DNA of 64,000 nucleotides from Paenibacillus sp. FSL H7-0357 (lineage in GTDB: Bacteria > Bacillota > Bacilli > Paenibacillales > Paenibacillaceae). Positions 1-8,005 of the stretch are shown piece by piece; within the stretch, counting starts at the first letter, position 1, and the number at the start of each line of letters is the position of its first letter. The notes under the pieces were generated by a model. That model searched no databases, had not been told where the DNA came from, and saw only the letters and a list, made by a program, of their open reading frames with translations. The stretch covers positions 1,426,001-1,490,000 of the forward strand of contig NZ_CP009241.1 in NCBI RefSeq assembly GCF_000758525.1. Reading direction: 5' to 3'. Made by a program: the position numbers and the translations under genes.

Positions 1-869
1 GGGGTTACTTCAATGATGTAGCTGCTTTGCTTGCGGATAATGGGCAGGGATAGACGAAGCTCTTTGATGGTCCCTGTCTTTTGAATGATGAATTCCTCAC
101 GGCAATGATCACCTGCCAGGGTGAACACGCTTTTAGCCAGCCAATGGCTGTAAAGGTAGTCCCAGGCCTGGTTGATGCTTCCGGTAAAAGGTACGGATAA
201 GACGGCAAACTCACCGCCGCATAACGTAGCTGGCTCTATGGAGTGATAACCGGCCTCCCCCAGGGCGGAAATCCAGTACTCATGATTCCGGGTATCTATG
301 AATAGGTTGTACGATTGTCTGGACCGTCCAACCTGCACGGGGGTTAATCCGAAGAGTCTAAAACTCATGTCCGTACGCTTGGCTGTGAAGACCGCTTGTT
401 TCAGTGCGTTGATGGCTTGCTGTTCGATGTCTGTGTCTCCTGCGGCGAGGTAAACGGCGGTCAGGCCATGCAGCGGTTGCCCGGACTGGATCTTAATGGC
501 TGTCTCCGCCAAGTGGAGGGGGAACTGCCCGGGGAGGAAGGTATAGAACACGCTGCTCCGTTTGTATTCCATTGGCGTAAGCCCGACGATTTTTTTGAAG
601 ACCTTGGAGAAGGAAGGCAGGGAGTCAAAGCCGTTGCCCAGCGCAATTCCGGTAATGGATAACCCGCAGTTCTTGATCTGGGCGCATGCGTTGCTGATTC
701 TTCTTTTGCGGATATAGTCTTTAATGGAATGGCCGGATACGCAGTAGAATTCCCGGTACAGCTGCATCAAAGAAACATATCCCGTCCGGGCGAGGTTGTC
801 GAGGCTGATCTCCTCATTCAGATGATCTTCGATATAATCGAAAACCCGCTTCAAAACATCCTGCTTCAT
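1..869 (-). CDS. AraC-family regulator with GyrI-like effector domain, 3' end cut by window
   Basis: The frame is open from an ATG at 869 leftward to the window edge, about 290 codons, so the C-terminus lies outside. Residues 8 to 105 form a two-helix-turn-helix AraC DNA-binding domain; the pieces MQLYREFYCVSGHSIKDYI and NGFDSLPSFSKVFKKIVG match the two recognition regions and are followed by the usual GLTPMEYK. From about residue 125 the protein resembles the GyrI-like small-molecule binding domain (bulky beta strands such as YNLFIDTRNHEYW and GEFAVLSVPFTGSI). Such proteins usually activate transporter or detoxification genes when they bind an effector. The ligand and targets cannot be told from this sequence. 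An AGCAGG-like ribosome site precedes the ATG. Confidence 0.85.
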   Translation of the reverse strand, partial: MKQDVLKRVFDYIEDHLNEEISLDNLARTGYVSLMQLYREFYCVSGHSIKDYIRKRRISNACAQIKNCGLSITGIALGNGFDSLPSFSKVFKKIVGLTPMEYKRSSVFYTFLPGQFPLHLAETAIKIQSGQPLHGLTAVYLAAGDTDIEQQAINALKQAVFTAKRTDMSFRLFGLTPVQVGRSRQSYNLFIDTRNHEYWISALGEAGYHSIEPATLCGGEFAVLSVPFTGSINQAWDYLYSHWLAKSVFTLAGDHCREEFIIQKTGTIKELRLSLPIIRKQSSYIIEVT

Positions 870-996
870 AGCCAACCTGCTTTCCGGGGAATTAAACGGT
901 GTTACGTTTCAAGCATCGAGTGCTATATTCTCTGTATACCATAATTAGGGAGGATGGAAATGACAATTAGCATAATGATTGTGGTATAGCGAACAC

Positions 997-1043
997 AAAG
1001 ATACTCTTCACAGGAGCCGCGGGCTTTTGTGAAGAGTATCTTT
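997..1043 (-). terminator. Intrinsic terminator after the glutathione peroxidase gene
   Basis: A 16-bp perfect stem (997-1012 with 1028-1043) encloses a 15-nt loop. It lies just downstream of the minus-strand peroxidase gene. The T-rich flank is modest on the minus strand, and a TTTT run also follows on the plus strand. Confidence 0.75.
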
Positions 1044-1061
1044 TCATATTATAGGGGAGGA

Positions 1062-1541
1062 TTAGTCCAGCAGTTTGGCAATATCGGCTTCGATCTGGTC
1101 CGGAGTAGTTTGTGGTGCAAACCGCTTCAGGACACGGCCTTCCTGATCGACCAGAAACTTGGTGAAATTCCACTTGACGCTCTTAGAGCCCAGGACGCCC
1201 GGCGCTTCCTTGGACAGGTATTTGAATAACGGATGCGCTTCGTCGCCCTTCACGTCAACCTTCTCGTACATCGGGAAGGTTACTCCGTAATTGATTTCGC
1301 AGAATTCGGCGATGTCTTCGCTTTCACCCGGTTCCTGTCCGGCAAACTGGTTGCTCGGAAAACCAAGCACCTCAAAACCACGGTCCTTGAATTTATCGTA
1401 CACTTCCTGGAGACCCTTATATTGCGGGGTGAATCCGCATTTGCTGGCTGTGTTCACGACAAGCAGCACCTTACCTTTGTACTTGGACAGGGATTCTTCT
1501 TCCCCGCGCAGCGTGTTGGCTTCGAAATCATAAATACTCAT
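1062..1541 (-). CDS. Glutathione peroxidase family protein (cysteine type)
   Basis: This 159-residue protein has the normal length for bacterial GPx-like peroxidases, which reduce hydrogen or organic peroxides in the cytoplasm, in bacteria usually with thioredoxin as reductant. The peroxidatic cysteine is Cys35 in NTASKCGFTPQYKGLQ, the tetrad glutamine lies in FAGQEPG and the tryptophan in VKWNFTKFLV, so the active site looks complete. The residue is Cys rather than selenocysteine. The gene is divergent from ohr at 1714, giving a compact peroxide-defence pair sharing a 172-bp intergenic region. A GGGAGGCG ribosome site precedes the ATG. Homologues are named bsaA or gpo, but I cannot decide on a symbol. 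Confidence 0.93.
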   Translation of the reverse strand: MSIYDFEANTLRGEEESLSKYKGKVLLVVNTASKCGFTPQYKGLQEVYDKFKDRGFEVLGFPSNQFAGQEPGESEDIAEFCEINYGVTFPMYEKVDVKGDEAHPLFKYLSKEAPGVLGSKSVKWNFTKFLVDQEGRVLKRFAPQTTPDQIEADIAKLLD

Positions 1542-1713
1542 GAATAACGCCTCCCGAACTTTGATTTATCACAATTTAATTTTACACTATTTATCGTAAG
1601 AAGCAACCCGTCAGAATTGTGACAACATTGTATATTCGTTTCAAAATATCTCTGTTGTTTAAATGTAGGGTATGCGGCGGTACAAATACATTTTGATAAA
1701 GGAGTAGATACAG

Positions 1714-2133
1714 ATGAAAGCATTATATACGGCTACAGCAACGGTTCACGGCGGACGGGAGGGCTCTGTGAAGTCCTCGGATGGTGTACTTGAACATGAT
1801 TTGAAAATGCCAAAGGAGCTTGGCGGCCCCGGGGGTTCCGGCACGAATCCTGAGCAGCTGTTCGCGGCAGGCTACGGTGCCTGCTATGAAAGTGCCTTGG
1901 CCAATATCGCCCGTAAAGAGGGCGTTAAGCTGCAGGATGTGGAGGTCACCGCCAACGTATCCATCGGCAAGGATGACAGCGACGGCGGCTTCAGACTGGC
2001 TGTAAGAATGGATGTGAAGCTGCCCGGCATTGACCGTGCGCAGGCGGAGGATTTGGCAGAAAAGGCTCATGCGTTCTGTCCGTATTCCAAGGCAACGCGG
2101 GGCAACATCGAAGTTGAACTGAATGTGTTGTAA
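1714..2133 (+). CDS. ohr: Organic hydroperoxide resistance protein, Ohr/OsmC family
   Basis: The 139-residue protein has the Ohr-type redox pair: Cys57 in GYGACYESALANIA and Cys122 in AHAFCPYSKATRGN, plus the conserved arginine near residue 15 (GGREG). Ohr reduces organic and fatty-acid hydroperoxides using lipoylated proteins. The KELGGPGGSGTNPEQLFAAG region is typical of the Ohr branch rather than OsmC. The start is set by AAAGGAGT about 10 bases upstream. Its divergent neighbour is a peroxidase, and a possible OhrR-like half-palindrome lies between them, but no ohrR gene is in the window. Which of the Bacillus paralogues (ohrA or ohrB) it matches is uncertain. Confidence 0.93.
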   Translation: MKALYTATATVHGGREGSVKSSDGVLEHDLKMPKELGGPGGSGTNPEQLFAAGYGACYESALANIARKEGVKLQDVEVTANVSIGKDDSDGGFRLAVRMDVKLPGIDRAQAEDLAEKAHAFCPYSKATRGNIEVELNVL

Positions 2134-2232
2134 CGAGCATCCGGTATTTAGAAGGATTTCTGGAAATAATGGCTAAATAGAGACGGTGAGGCAGGAAACA
2201 GCCGGGAATAGCGGTCTAAAGGGCGGCTTTGG

Positions 2233-2261
2233 TTGACATCACCCCTAAAATTCTTTAATAT
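2233..2261 (+). promoter_or_regulatory. Sigma-A type promoter for the gene at 2326
   Basis: TTGACA at 2233-2238 and TAATAT at 2256-2261 are separated by exactly 17 bp, close to the vegetative consensus. The expected start point is near 2268, leaving a leader of about 58 bases before the start codon. Confidence 0.75.
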
Positions 2262-2325
2262 GTCTAAGTATCTGTTATGCACGTGTGCTACTAAGTACCA
2301 AAAATATAAATAATGGGTGATGAAG

Positions 2326-2604
2326 ATGTCTTACAGACCGCATATTACGAATGTGACCAAAGCCAGCAGCAATGATAAGGAAGGATTGTACGAGTTCATT
2401 ATCAAGCTTGCTGACGGAACGGAGTGCCGCGCGTTCTATCATCGGTTTCCGGAATGGAAAATGACGAACATCAGCCGCCTGCTTAAGACACCATGTCCGG
2501 TTTGCCGCAAAGATTTCATCTGCAAATGTATGGAATCCTTCACTGCTGATTTCGAAGGGCAAATGCTCGGCGACGAGTGGATCGACAAGGCTATTGCTGA
2601 ATAA
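2326..2604 (+). CDS. Small conserved-looking protein with CxxC and CxC cysteines
   Basis: I do not recognise this protein of about 92 residues. It is charged, lacks a signal peptide or membrane segment, and has a cysteine cluster, PCPVCRKDFICKCMES, that could bind zinc. The ATG at 2326 (MSYRPHITN) is preferred over the upstream GTG (2317) and ATG (2320) because GGGTGATG lies about seven bases before it. It has its own good promoter and terminator, so it is a single-gene unit. The strong signals support it being real, but the function is unknown. Confidence 0.75.
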   Translation: MSYRPHITNVTKASSNDKEGLYEFIIKLADGTECRAFYHRFPEWKMTNISRLLKTPCPVCRKDFICKCMESFTADFEGQMLGDEWIDKAIAE

Positions 2605-2625
2605 TTAAATGGACGGATGATGAGG

Positions 2626-2648
2626 CGCGGGAGCTATCCCGCGTTTTT
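2626..2648 (+). terminator. Intrinsic terminator
   Basis: A 7-bp GC-rich stem, CGCGGGA with TCCCGCG, has a GCTA loop and is followed by TTTTTG. It closes the single-gene unit at 2326-2604. Confidence 0.85.
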
Positions 2649-2670
2649 GTTTATTTCCGGGGGAGATACT

Positions 2671-3111
2671 ATGAAGAGGGGGTGTGGCAAGATGGAGGAA
2701 GAGCAAAACAAGACGGGCGGTAAGTCTATTGTGCTGATCGACGGCGTATGCCATCTTTGTCAGGGGCTGGTGCGGTTTATTATTCCGCGCGATCCCAAGG
2801 CCAGATTTCTGTTCGCCCCCTTGCAGAGTGAGACAGCGGGCGGAATGCTGAGTGCAGGCGGGCTTGGATCAGACCAGCTGAATACGGTCGTGCTGGTGGA
2901 GAAAGGGACCTGCTATACAGAGTCGGCTGCAGTGCTGCGGATCGCCCGTGGCTTGCGTTTTCCGTGGCCTGCCGCATATATCTTCATACTTGTGCCGCGG
3001 CCTCTGAGAGATGCCCTGTACAGGCTTGTGGCAAGGAACCGGTACCGCTGGTTTGGGCGTGACGAGCAATGTCTGCTTCCCACACCGGAAATCCGCAAGA
3101 GATTTCTGTAA
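2671..3111 (+). CDS. DCC family thiol-disulfide oxidoreductase-like protein (DUF393)
   Basis: The protein of about 146 residues opens its fold with IDGVCHLCQGLVRFI, the DxxCxxC signature that names the DCC family. These small proteins have a thioredoxin-like fold and are presumed redox active; substrates are unknown. Later segments (RFLFAPLQSETA, YTESAAVLRIARGL, PRPLRDALYRLVARNRYRWFG) follow the family pattern closely. The ATG at 2671 has GGGGGAG just upstream. A second ATG at 2692 (MEEEQNK) is also possible, because the first seven residues are not part of the fold. The gene is monocistronic, lying between two hairpin terminators. Confidence 0.85.
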   Translation: MKRGCGKMEEEQNKTGGKSIVLIDGVCHLCQGLVRFIIPRDPKARFLFAPLQSETAGGMLSAGGLGSDQLNTVVLVEKGTCYTESAAVLRIARGLRFPWPAAYIFILVPRPLRDALYRLVARNRYRWFGRDEQCLLPTPEIRKRFL

Positions 3112-3137
3112 GGTGCACAGCCGATGTGCACAACCTC

Positions 3138-3176
3138 AAAAAAGCAGCAGGTGGCTATGTCACCTTGCTGCTTTTT
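3138..3176. terminator. Bidirectional terminator between convergent genes
   Basis: A stem pairs AGCAGCAGGTG with CACCTTGCTGCT. It has six A's on its left and TTTTT on its right, so it can stop transcription from the DCC gene (plus) and from the stalk-domain gene (minus). Confidence 0.85.
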
Positions 3177-3216
3177 GGGCTGGCTTAAACCCCTATTCGG
3201 TTTGGGAATAGAGGAT

Positions 3217-4404
3217 TTATTGATTAAGAGCTGTCGTCGTGAGGATATAGGTTTGCGTAAGCTTCCATTTGCCGTCTGCCGTTTTTTTCAGTATATTGAC
3301 CGATACGGCCCGGCTGTCCTGAAACTCCGGACCTTTTACTTTCTTGGACGTCTGCACTGTGTATACCGCAGCAGTATCCCCGGTATAATCAATAATTTTA
3401 GAAGAATCAAGCGTAATGGCTAAATCATAGGCTTTAAACATTTGCATATAAAGTTCTTTGCTTTGCTCGTATGCAGGGGAAGTTTCGTCAATGGTGGATA
3501 ATGCCCCATCCAGATCCTCTTTGTTAGAGTAATCCACATTGGCCTGAACAACAGCTTTAATTTGATCTTCATCCGTTTTGGGTACATTGACCTTAGCCTC
3601 CAGCACATCTGCCGGAAGAATGTACTGTAGCGCAGCGATTTGGATACCGCTGATTTGCCAAGCAGAACCGCCGGCTTTTCTGGTGAGGGAGTATACATAC
3701 TCCGCTTGGCTATCCAGCATGAAGGGACCGTTTACTTTCTCGGAGGTTTCAATCGTGTGTACGGTTGCTTCATTCCCTTTGGAATCAATAATTTCCATCT
3801 GGAGGAGGGTAGTTTTGGCATCAAAGATTTCGTACTGCTCTTTGATTCCTGGGCCGATCCCTGCCAGTGGGGATTCCGGATCAATAAGGTTCATGAACCC
3901 GTCATAGTTCTCTGTATTGGAATACGTCACATATTTATCAAATAATGCGGAGATTCCCTTGACATCAGCGGTGTTCTCCTTGCTTGTAATTGCAACAGTT
4001 CTGGAAGCTGCTTTCCACTCCACACTGTTTCCGGTGGCTTCGCTTACAAAGCGCAGGGGAACATAAGTGACTTTGTCAATTGTTTTGGGTGCGGAGGCCA
4101 GCTGTTTAACGGTTCCGTTTATAGTTGCTTTTTTGCTTCCGGTCTGCAGCTTGATGCTGAGACCTTCCTTGGTGGCTGTGATCGTGTTACTCTTGGCATC
4201 CCAGACCAGCTTCATGCCGAGCTTTTCAAAAATGGGCCGCATAGGGATGAGCACGGAATTGCCCTCCTGAATCGGGGCGGCGCTGGTCAAATTAAGCTTC
4301 TGCTGGTCAACGAGTACAGTGATAGGTTTGGTTGCTGCGGCTGCTGACAAGCTGATGGATCCGGATAAGACGAGGGCTGCGAGTAAACTGGGCACTAATT
4401 TCAT
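3217..4404 (-). CDS. Secreted stalk-domain protein (copper amine oxidase N-terminal-like) with two NTF2-like repeats
   Basis: A Sec signal peptide (MKLVPSLLAALVLSGSISLS, cut near AAAATKP) leads into a domain at about residues 27 to 143 of the Cu_amine_oxidN1 type. The pieces VLIPMRPIFEKLGMKLVWD and YVPLRFVSEATGNSVEW are its hallmarks. In Paenibacillus this domain is a common surface stalk and does not imply amine oxidase activity. Two successive segments of about 110 residues (roughly 150-258 and 275-393) resemble each other: both begin with a helix followed by YSN and end in a TV..TS.KV.GP strand series, suggesting tandem NTF2/SnoaL-like folds. No sortase or lipid anchor is seen. Its function is unknown; it is probably exported and monocistronic. 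Confidence 0.82.
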   Translation of the reverse strand: MKLVPSLLAALVLSGSISLSAAAATKPITVLVDQQKLNLTSAAPIQEGNSVLIPMRPIFEKLGMKLVWDAKSNTITATKEGLSIKLQTGSKKATINGTVKQLASAPKTIDKVTYVPLRFVSEATGNSVEWKAASRTVAITSKENTADVKGISALFDKYVTYSNTENYDGFMNLIDPESPLAGIGPGIKEQYEIFDAKTTLLQMEIIDSKGNEATVHTIETSEKVNGPFMLDSQAEYVYSLTRKAGGSAWQISGIQIAALQYILPADVLEAKVNVPKTDEDQIKAVVQANVDYSNKEDLDGALSTIDETSPAYEQSKELYMQMFKAYDLAITLDSSKIIDYTGDTAAVYTVQTSKKVKGPEFQDSRAVSVNILKKTADGKWKLTQTYILTTTALNQ

Positions 4405-4555
4405 GTTGAATGATCTCCTTTAGTTGTAATCTGGCCGTGCTGAAAGCTGACTGACTAACAGTATAGGGCAGTGGAATAATGAGGTAAATATCCAACTCAG
4501 GATATGGTGCGGGCTCAGGATTTGGAGTACAGAAGAGGTATTCGTAAAAAAGATA

Positions 4556-4584
4556 TTGCCGCTCTACTGCATATATGCTACTAT
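4556..4584 (+). promoter_or_regulatory. Predicted sigma-A promoter upstream of the Tad operon
   Basis: TTGCCG at 4556-4561 and TACTAT at 4579-4584 are spaced 17 bp. Transcription would start near 4591 and immediately enter the hairpin at 4611-4654, so full-length messages need read-through. Confidence 0.5.
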
Positions 4585-4610
4585 AGCTGTAAATTAAAGG
4601 ATAGTAACGG

Positions 4611-4660
4611 AAGCACCGTTCAATGACCGTATACCACGGTTATTGGCGGTGCTTTTTTTG
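4611..4660 (+). terminator. Strong intrinsic terminator in the leader of the Tad operon
   Basis: AAGCACCG (4611-4618) pairs with CGGTGCTT (4647-4654), and 4621-4630 pairs with 4636-4645, followed by a run of T's. No plus-strand gene lies between the previous terminator (3176) and this one, so it either ends a short RNA of about 70 nt or attenuates the pilus operon. Confidence 0.8.
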
Positions 4661-4716
4661 CTGTCTTTTTTGTTGTCTTTTTTAAAGGTACGCATTACAG
4701 GAAGGAGAGTGATTTC

Positions 4717-5889
4717 ATGGCGGCGAGGATCGTACTGGCAGTTCGTGAGAGTCAATACATTGAGCCGTTGCTGCATTACCTGCATCACAGTGAGTATGGG
4801 GAGATGCTGCGGATCACAGCTTTCAGCCGGCTGGATACCTTTATGGAATTCATGAAGGGAGAAGGGCTGCCGGACGCCGTTGTAGGCGATCCCATTTTCG
4901 TTGAGGCCTGGCTGGTGGAAGGCAGAAATACTGTTCCTTGGGGTGTTCTAAGCGAGGCCGGAAAGTATTCCGGCAGTAATGCGGGGAGTCTGGCCGGGGG
5001 TATGATGATTGAGAAATATCAGTCGCTGCCCTCACTTCTGGAGTCCATCCTCCGGATAGGCGATGTGAAACGCATGAGGACAGCTTCGGCTGCCAAGGAG
5101 GAGACGCTGCTGCTCGGGATAGTTTCAGCCAGCGGCAGCAGCGGCAAAACAACGATTGCGCTCAATTTGGCCAAGCAGCTTGGCGGGATCGGGCTGTCTG
5201 TATTTTATCTGAACCTGGAAAGTGTGGACAGCAGCGGGTTGTTCCTGCGGATGCCTCCGGGTAATGCTTCCGGCCTGGAACTTCTGTTGTATGAGCTCAA
5301 GGCAAGCGGCAGCGAAGGAAGCAAGGGGAATGCAGGAAAGCCTGAACTCGGGAGATACGCCGTAAGACATGACAGCCTCCGCTGTGACGCCTTCAGACCG
5401 ATCGGTAATTTCAAGGAAATGCTGCAGATGACCCGGCAGGATACGCTGGATTTATTGGAGCTGCTGGCCGGCGATGCTGGCTATGATGTTGTGATTGTAG
5501 ATACAGGCAGCATTGAGGAAGAGCGGGCCCAGGCAGTACTGCAGCGGTGCGGCATTCTGCTATGGGCGCTGAAGAGTGACGAGGCAAGTATGTATAAGAC
5601 GCTCAGGTGGCTGGAGCATTGCGGAGATCCGCATTCCGGTCTGCCGCCGGAGGTGACGGGCAAGAGCAGGTTTGTGATGAATTTTGCCGGGGATTCAGCC
5701 GCGGGCCGGCCAGGGCGGGAAGAACTCAGAATAGATGGTGCGCTTCCTTTTATCCCTTCCTGGGCACTTCAGCATCATGTGGAGCTCTGCTTGAATTCTC
5801 CGCAGTTTACGGCTGGGGTGCAGCAGCTCTGCACCGGTATCATTGAGCCGGCGCTGCCGCGGGTATTCACCGGGGGCTTACATGAATGA
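4717..5889 (+). CDS. tadZ: TadZ/CpaE-like ATPase, pilus localisation
   Basis: This 390-residue protein is the first gene of the pilus operon. The N-terminal 120 residues form a receiver-like region as in CpaE, followed by a MinD/ParA-type ATPase domain with the P-loop GIVSASGSSGKTTIAL near residue 130 and a DVVIVDTGSIEEE Walker B-like strand. TadZ/CpaE proteins mark the site of Tad pilus assembly at the inner face of the membrane. GGAAGGAGAG precedes the ATG by about eight bases. Its stop overlaps the start of tadA by the sequence ATGAATGA, indicating translational coupling. The P-loop lysine is present, unlike in the paralogue at 20169. Confidence 0.88.
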   Translation: MAARIVLAVRESQYIEPLLHYLHHSEYGEMLRITAFSRLDTFMEFMKGEGLPDAVVGDPIFVEAWLVEGRNTVPWGVLSEAGKYSGSNAGSLAGGMMIEKYQSLPSLLESILRIGDVKRMRTASAAKEETLLLGIVSASGSSGKTTIALNLAKQLGGIGLSVFYLNLESVDSSGLFLRMPPGNASGLELLLYELKASGSEGSKGNAGKPELGRYAVRHDSLRCDAFRPIGNFKEMLQMTRQDTLDLLELLAGDAGYDVVIVDTGSIEEERAQAVLQRCGILLWALKSDEASMYKTLRWLEHCGDPHSGLPPEVTGKSRFVMNFAGDSAAGRPGREELRIDGALPFIPSWALQHHVELCLNSPQFTAGVQQLCTGIIEPALPRVFTGGLHE

Positions 5890-7147
5890 AGCCATGTTCA
5901 GGAAGCTGCGCAGCGACATACGCGCAGGGCTTGATGTCACTTCGGCTGTCGGAAACCGTGAGCTTAACAGCTATATTGAACGAACCATTCTGGAGATGGA
6001 CAGCCTGCGTTATTTAACTGCCCAGGAAAAGCATGAACTGGTCAAAAAGCTGTTCGATTCCTTCCGGGGCCTGGATGTGCTGCAGCCGCTGGTGGATAAC
6101 CCGAATATCACCGAGATTATGATCAACAGTCATGAGGAGATATTTATTGAAGAGGAAGGGCAGATCCGCCGCCTGCCGCTGGCTTTCGAATCCAGGAGCA
6201 GACTGGAGGATATTATCCAGACCGTAGTTTCCGGTGTGAACCGGGTGGTTAACGATTCCACCCCGATTGTGGATGCGCGGCTGAAGGATGGTTCCCGCGT
6301 CAATATCGTACTGCCGCCAGTGGCCTTGAAGGGTCCGGCGATGACGATCCGCAAATTTCCGGAAACGCCGATGTCGATGAGCGAGCTGGTGTATCGTGGG
6401 GCGCTGAGCGGAGAAGCGGCGGAGCTGCTGCAGATTCTGGTAGCTGCCGGATACAACATCTTTATAAGCGGCGGCACGGGCTCCGGCAAGACCACCTTTC
6501 TGAATGCTTTGTCTCAATTTATTCCGCCGCAGGAGCGGGTGATCACGATTGAGGACTCCGCCGAGCTGCAGATTGTCACCGTGCCGAATCTGGTCTCGCT
6601 GGAGACCCGCAACGCCAATACAGAAGGCCGCGGGGAGATCACGATCCGCGACCTGATCCGCTCCTCCCTGCGGATGCGCCCGAACCGTATCGTGGTCGGC
6701 GAGGTGCGGGGGGCCGAGTGTCTGGATATGCTGCAGGCTATGAACACGGGCCACTCTGGTTCGCTCTCAACTGGACATTCCAACAGTGCACAGGATATGG
6801 TCAGCCGTCTGGAGACGATGGTGCTCAGTGCAGCTGATTTGCCGGTATCAGTGGTCCGCCAGCAAATCGGTTCTGCGATTGATATCTTTGTCCATCTCTC
6901 CAGGCTGCGGGACCGCTCGCGGCGGGTGATGGAAATCTCCGAGGTCATCGGGCTGCGGGATGGGGAGGTGGCGCTGAATCCGTTATATGCGTTTCAAGAA
7001 ACGGGGGAACGTGAGGGCAGAGTGGAGGGAGGCCTGGTTCCTTGCGGGAATCCTCTGCTGCATTCCAGCAAGCTGAAGATGGCCGGGGTACAACGTTATC
7101 CATTATCGCAATACAGTAGGGGAACTGAGAAGGAGGTGGTCTTCTGA
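5882..7147 (+). CDS. tadA: Tad pilus assembly ATPase TadA/CpaF
   Basis: This is the motor ATPase of the type IVb (Tad/Flp) pilus, a secretion-ATPase family hexamer of about 421 residues. The P-loop GGTGSGKTT has its lysine at residue 203. The Walker B region LRMRPNRIVVGEVRGAE and the TGHSGSLSTGHSNSAQD His-box are intact, and the N-terminal helical domain (LVDNPNITEIMINSHEEIFI) is characteristic of CpaF. The ATG at 5882 overlaps the tadZ stop and follows GGGGG. The C-terminal 40 residues after LNPLYAF are variable. It would act at the cytoplasmic face with the two membrane proteins encoded next. Confidence 0.95.
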   Translation: MNEAMFRKLRSDIRAGLDVTSAVGNRELNSYIERTILEMDSLRYLTAQEKHELVKKLFDSFRGLDVLQPLVDNPNITEIMINSHEEIFIEEEGQIRRLPLAFESRSRLEDIIQTVVSGVNRVVNDSTPIVDARLKDGSRVNIVLPPVALKGPAMTIRKFPETPMSMSELVYRGALSGEAAELLQILVAAGYNIFISGGTGSGKTTFLNALSQFIPPQERVITIEDSAELQIVTVPNLVSLETRNANTEGRGEITIRDLIRSSLRMRPNRIVVGEVRGAECLDMLQAMNTGHSGSLSTGHSNSAQDMVSRLETMVLSAADLPVSVVRQQIGSAIDIFVHLSRLRDRSRRVMEISEVIGLRDGEVALNPLYAFQETGEREGRVEGGLVPCGNPLLHSSKLKMAGVQRYPLSQYSRGTEKEVVF

Positions 7148-7152
7148 TTCAT

Positions 7153-7992
7153 TTGGGGAAGAAGCCGGTCTCTTCACCGGGCAAGCGGAGGGGGTCCTCC
7201 GCAGAGAAGGGAGGGACGTCTGCGGAGGCTGAAGCCGGGGGCAGTCCGCAGCTGCCAGATTATACCGTCTATGTATTGACTCCTTTGTCTAGAATGCTGG
7301 CTATGCTGGCAGGCGGGCTCCTGCTGTTCGGCATCGGGTACCTGTTCTACCATAACCTGTTGCTGTCTTTGCTGCTTGTGCCGGGGGGAGCTTATGCACC
7401 GCGGCTGTTGCGTGATTACCTGCGGCAGCGCCGCCGGTCTGCGCTTAACCTGCAATTCAAGCAAACCTTATTTTCGCTCTCTTCTTCGCTGTCCGCCGGA
7501 CGTTCCGTAGAGAATGCATTTCGCGAGGCCGTGCAGGATCTGCGGATGCTTGACCCGGAAGGGGGCAGCGATATGATCTTTGAGCTGAATATTATATGTG
7601 CCCGGATGGAGTATGGACAGCCTGTGGAAGAAGCGCTGCAGGATTTCAGCAGACGGGCAGGCATGGAGGATGTGGAACGGTTCGCTGATGTATTCTCTGT
7701 CTGCAAGCGGACAGGGGGCGACCTTGTGGAGATTGTGCGCCGCACCTCCACAATCATCGGGGAGAAGCTGGATATCCAGCAGGACATTGCCGTCAGCATC
7801 GCCCAGAAGAAATTCGAGGCGAAGGCGCTGCTGGCTTCCCCGCTTGCGATGGTGCTGTTCATGAGCCTGACCGCCGGAGATTACATGGAGCCAATGTATA
7901 CAGGTGCCGGAATTGCAATTTCCACACTTGCGCTGGGCGGGCTGTTTCTGTGTTATCTCTGGACCTCCAAGATTATGGATATCCCGCTGTGA
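7153..7992 (+). CDS. tadB: TadB-like inner membrane platform protein (T2SSF)
   Basis: The roughly 280-residue protein has an N-terminal soluble stretch, paired membrane segments near residues 45-85, a cytoplasmic T2SSF helical domain (FRQ-type segments such as SLSSSLSAGRSVENAFREAV and ARMEYGQPVEEALQDFSRRA) and two C-terminal membrane segments. It matches TadB of the pilus platform. The start is unusual. AAGGAGGTG ends at 7138; the first conventional alternative codon is TTG at 7153, 14 bases further. An ATT at 7147, sharing one base with the tadA stop, has ideal spacing. No ATG or GTG occurs in frame near the start. Confidence 0.88.
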   Translation: MGKKPVSSPGKRRGSSAEKGGTSAEAEAGGSPQLPDYTVYVLTPLSRMLAMLAGGLLLFGIGYLFYHNLLLSLLLVPGGAYAPRLLRDYLRQRRRSALNLQFKQTLFSLSSSLSAGRSVENAFREAVQDLRMLDPEGGSDMIFELNIICARMEYGQPVEEALQDFSRRAGMEDVERFADVFSVCKRTGGDLVEIVRRTSTIIGEKLDIQQDIAVSIAQKKFEAKALLASPLAMVLFMSLTAGDYMEPMYTGAGIAISTLALGGLFLCYLWTSKIMDIPL

Positions 7993-8005
7993 AGGAGGTG
8001 AAAGA

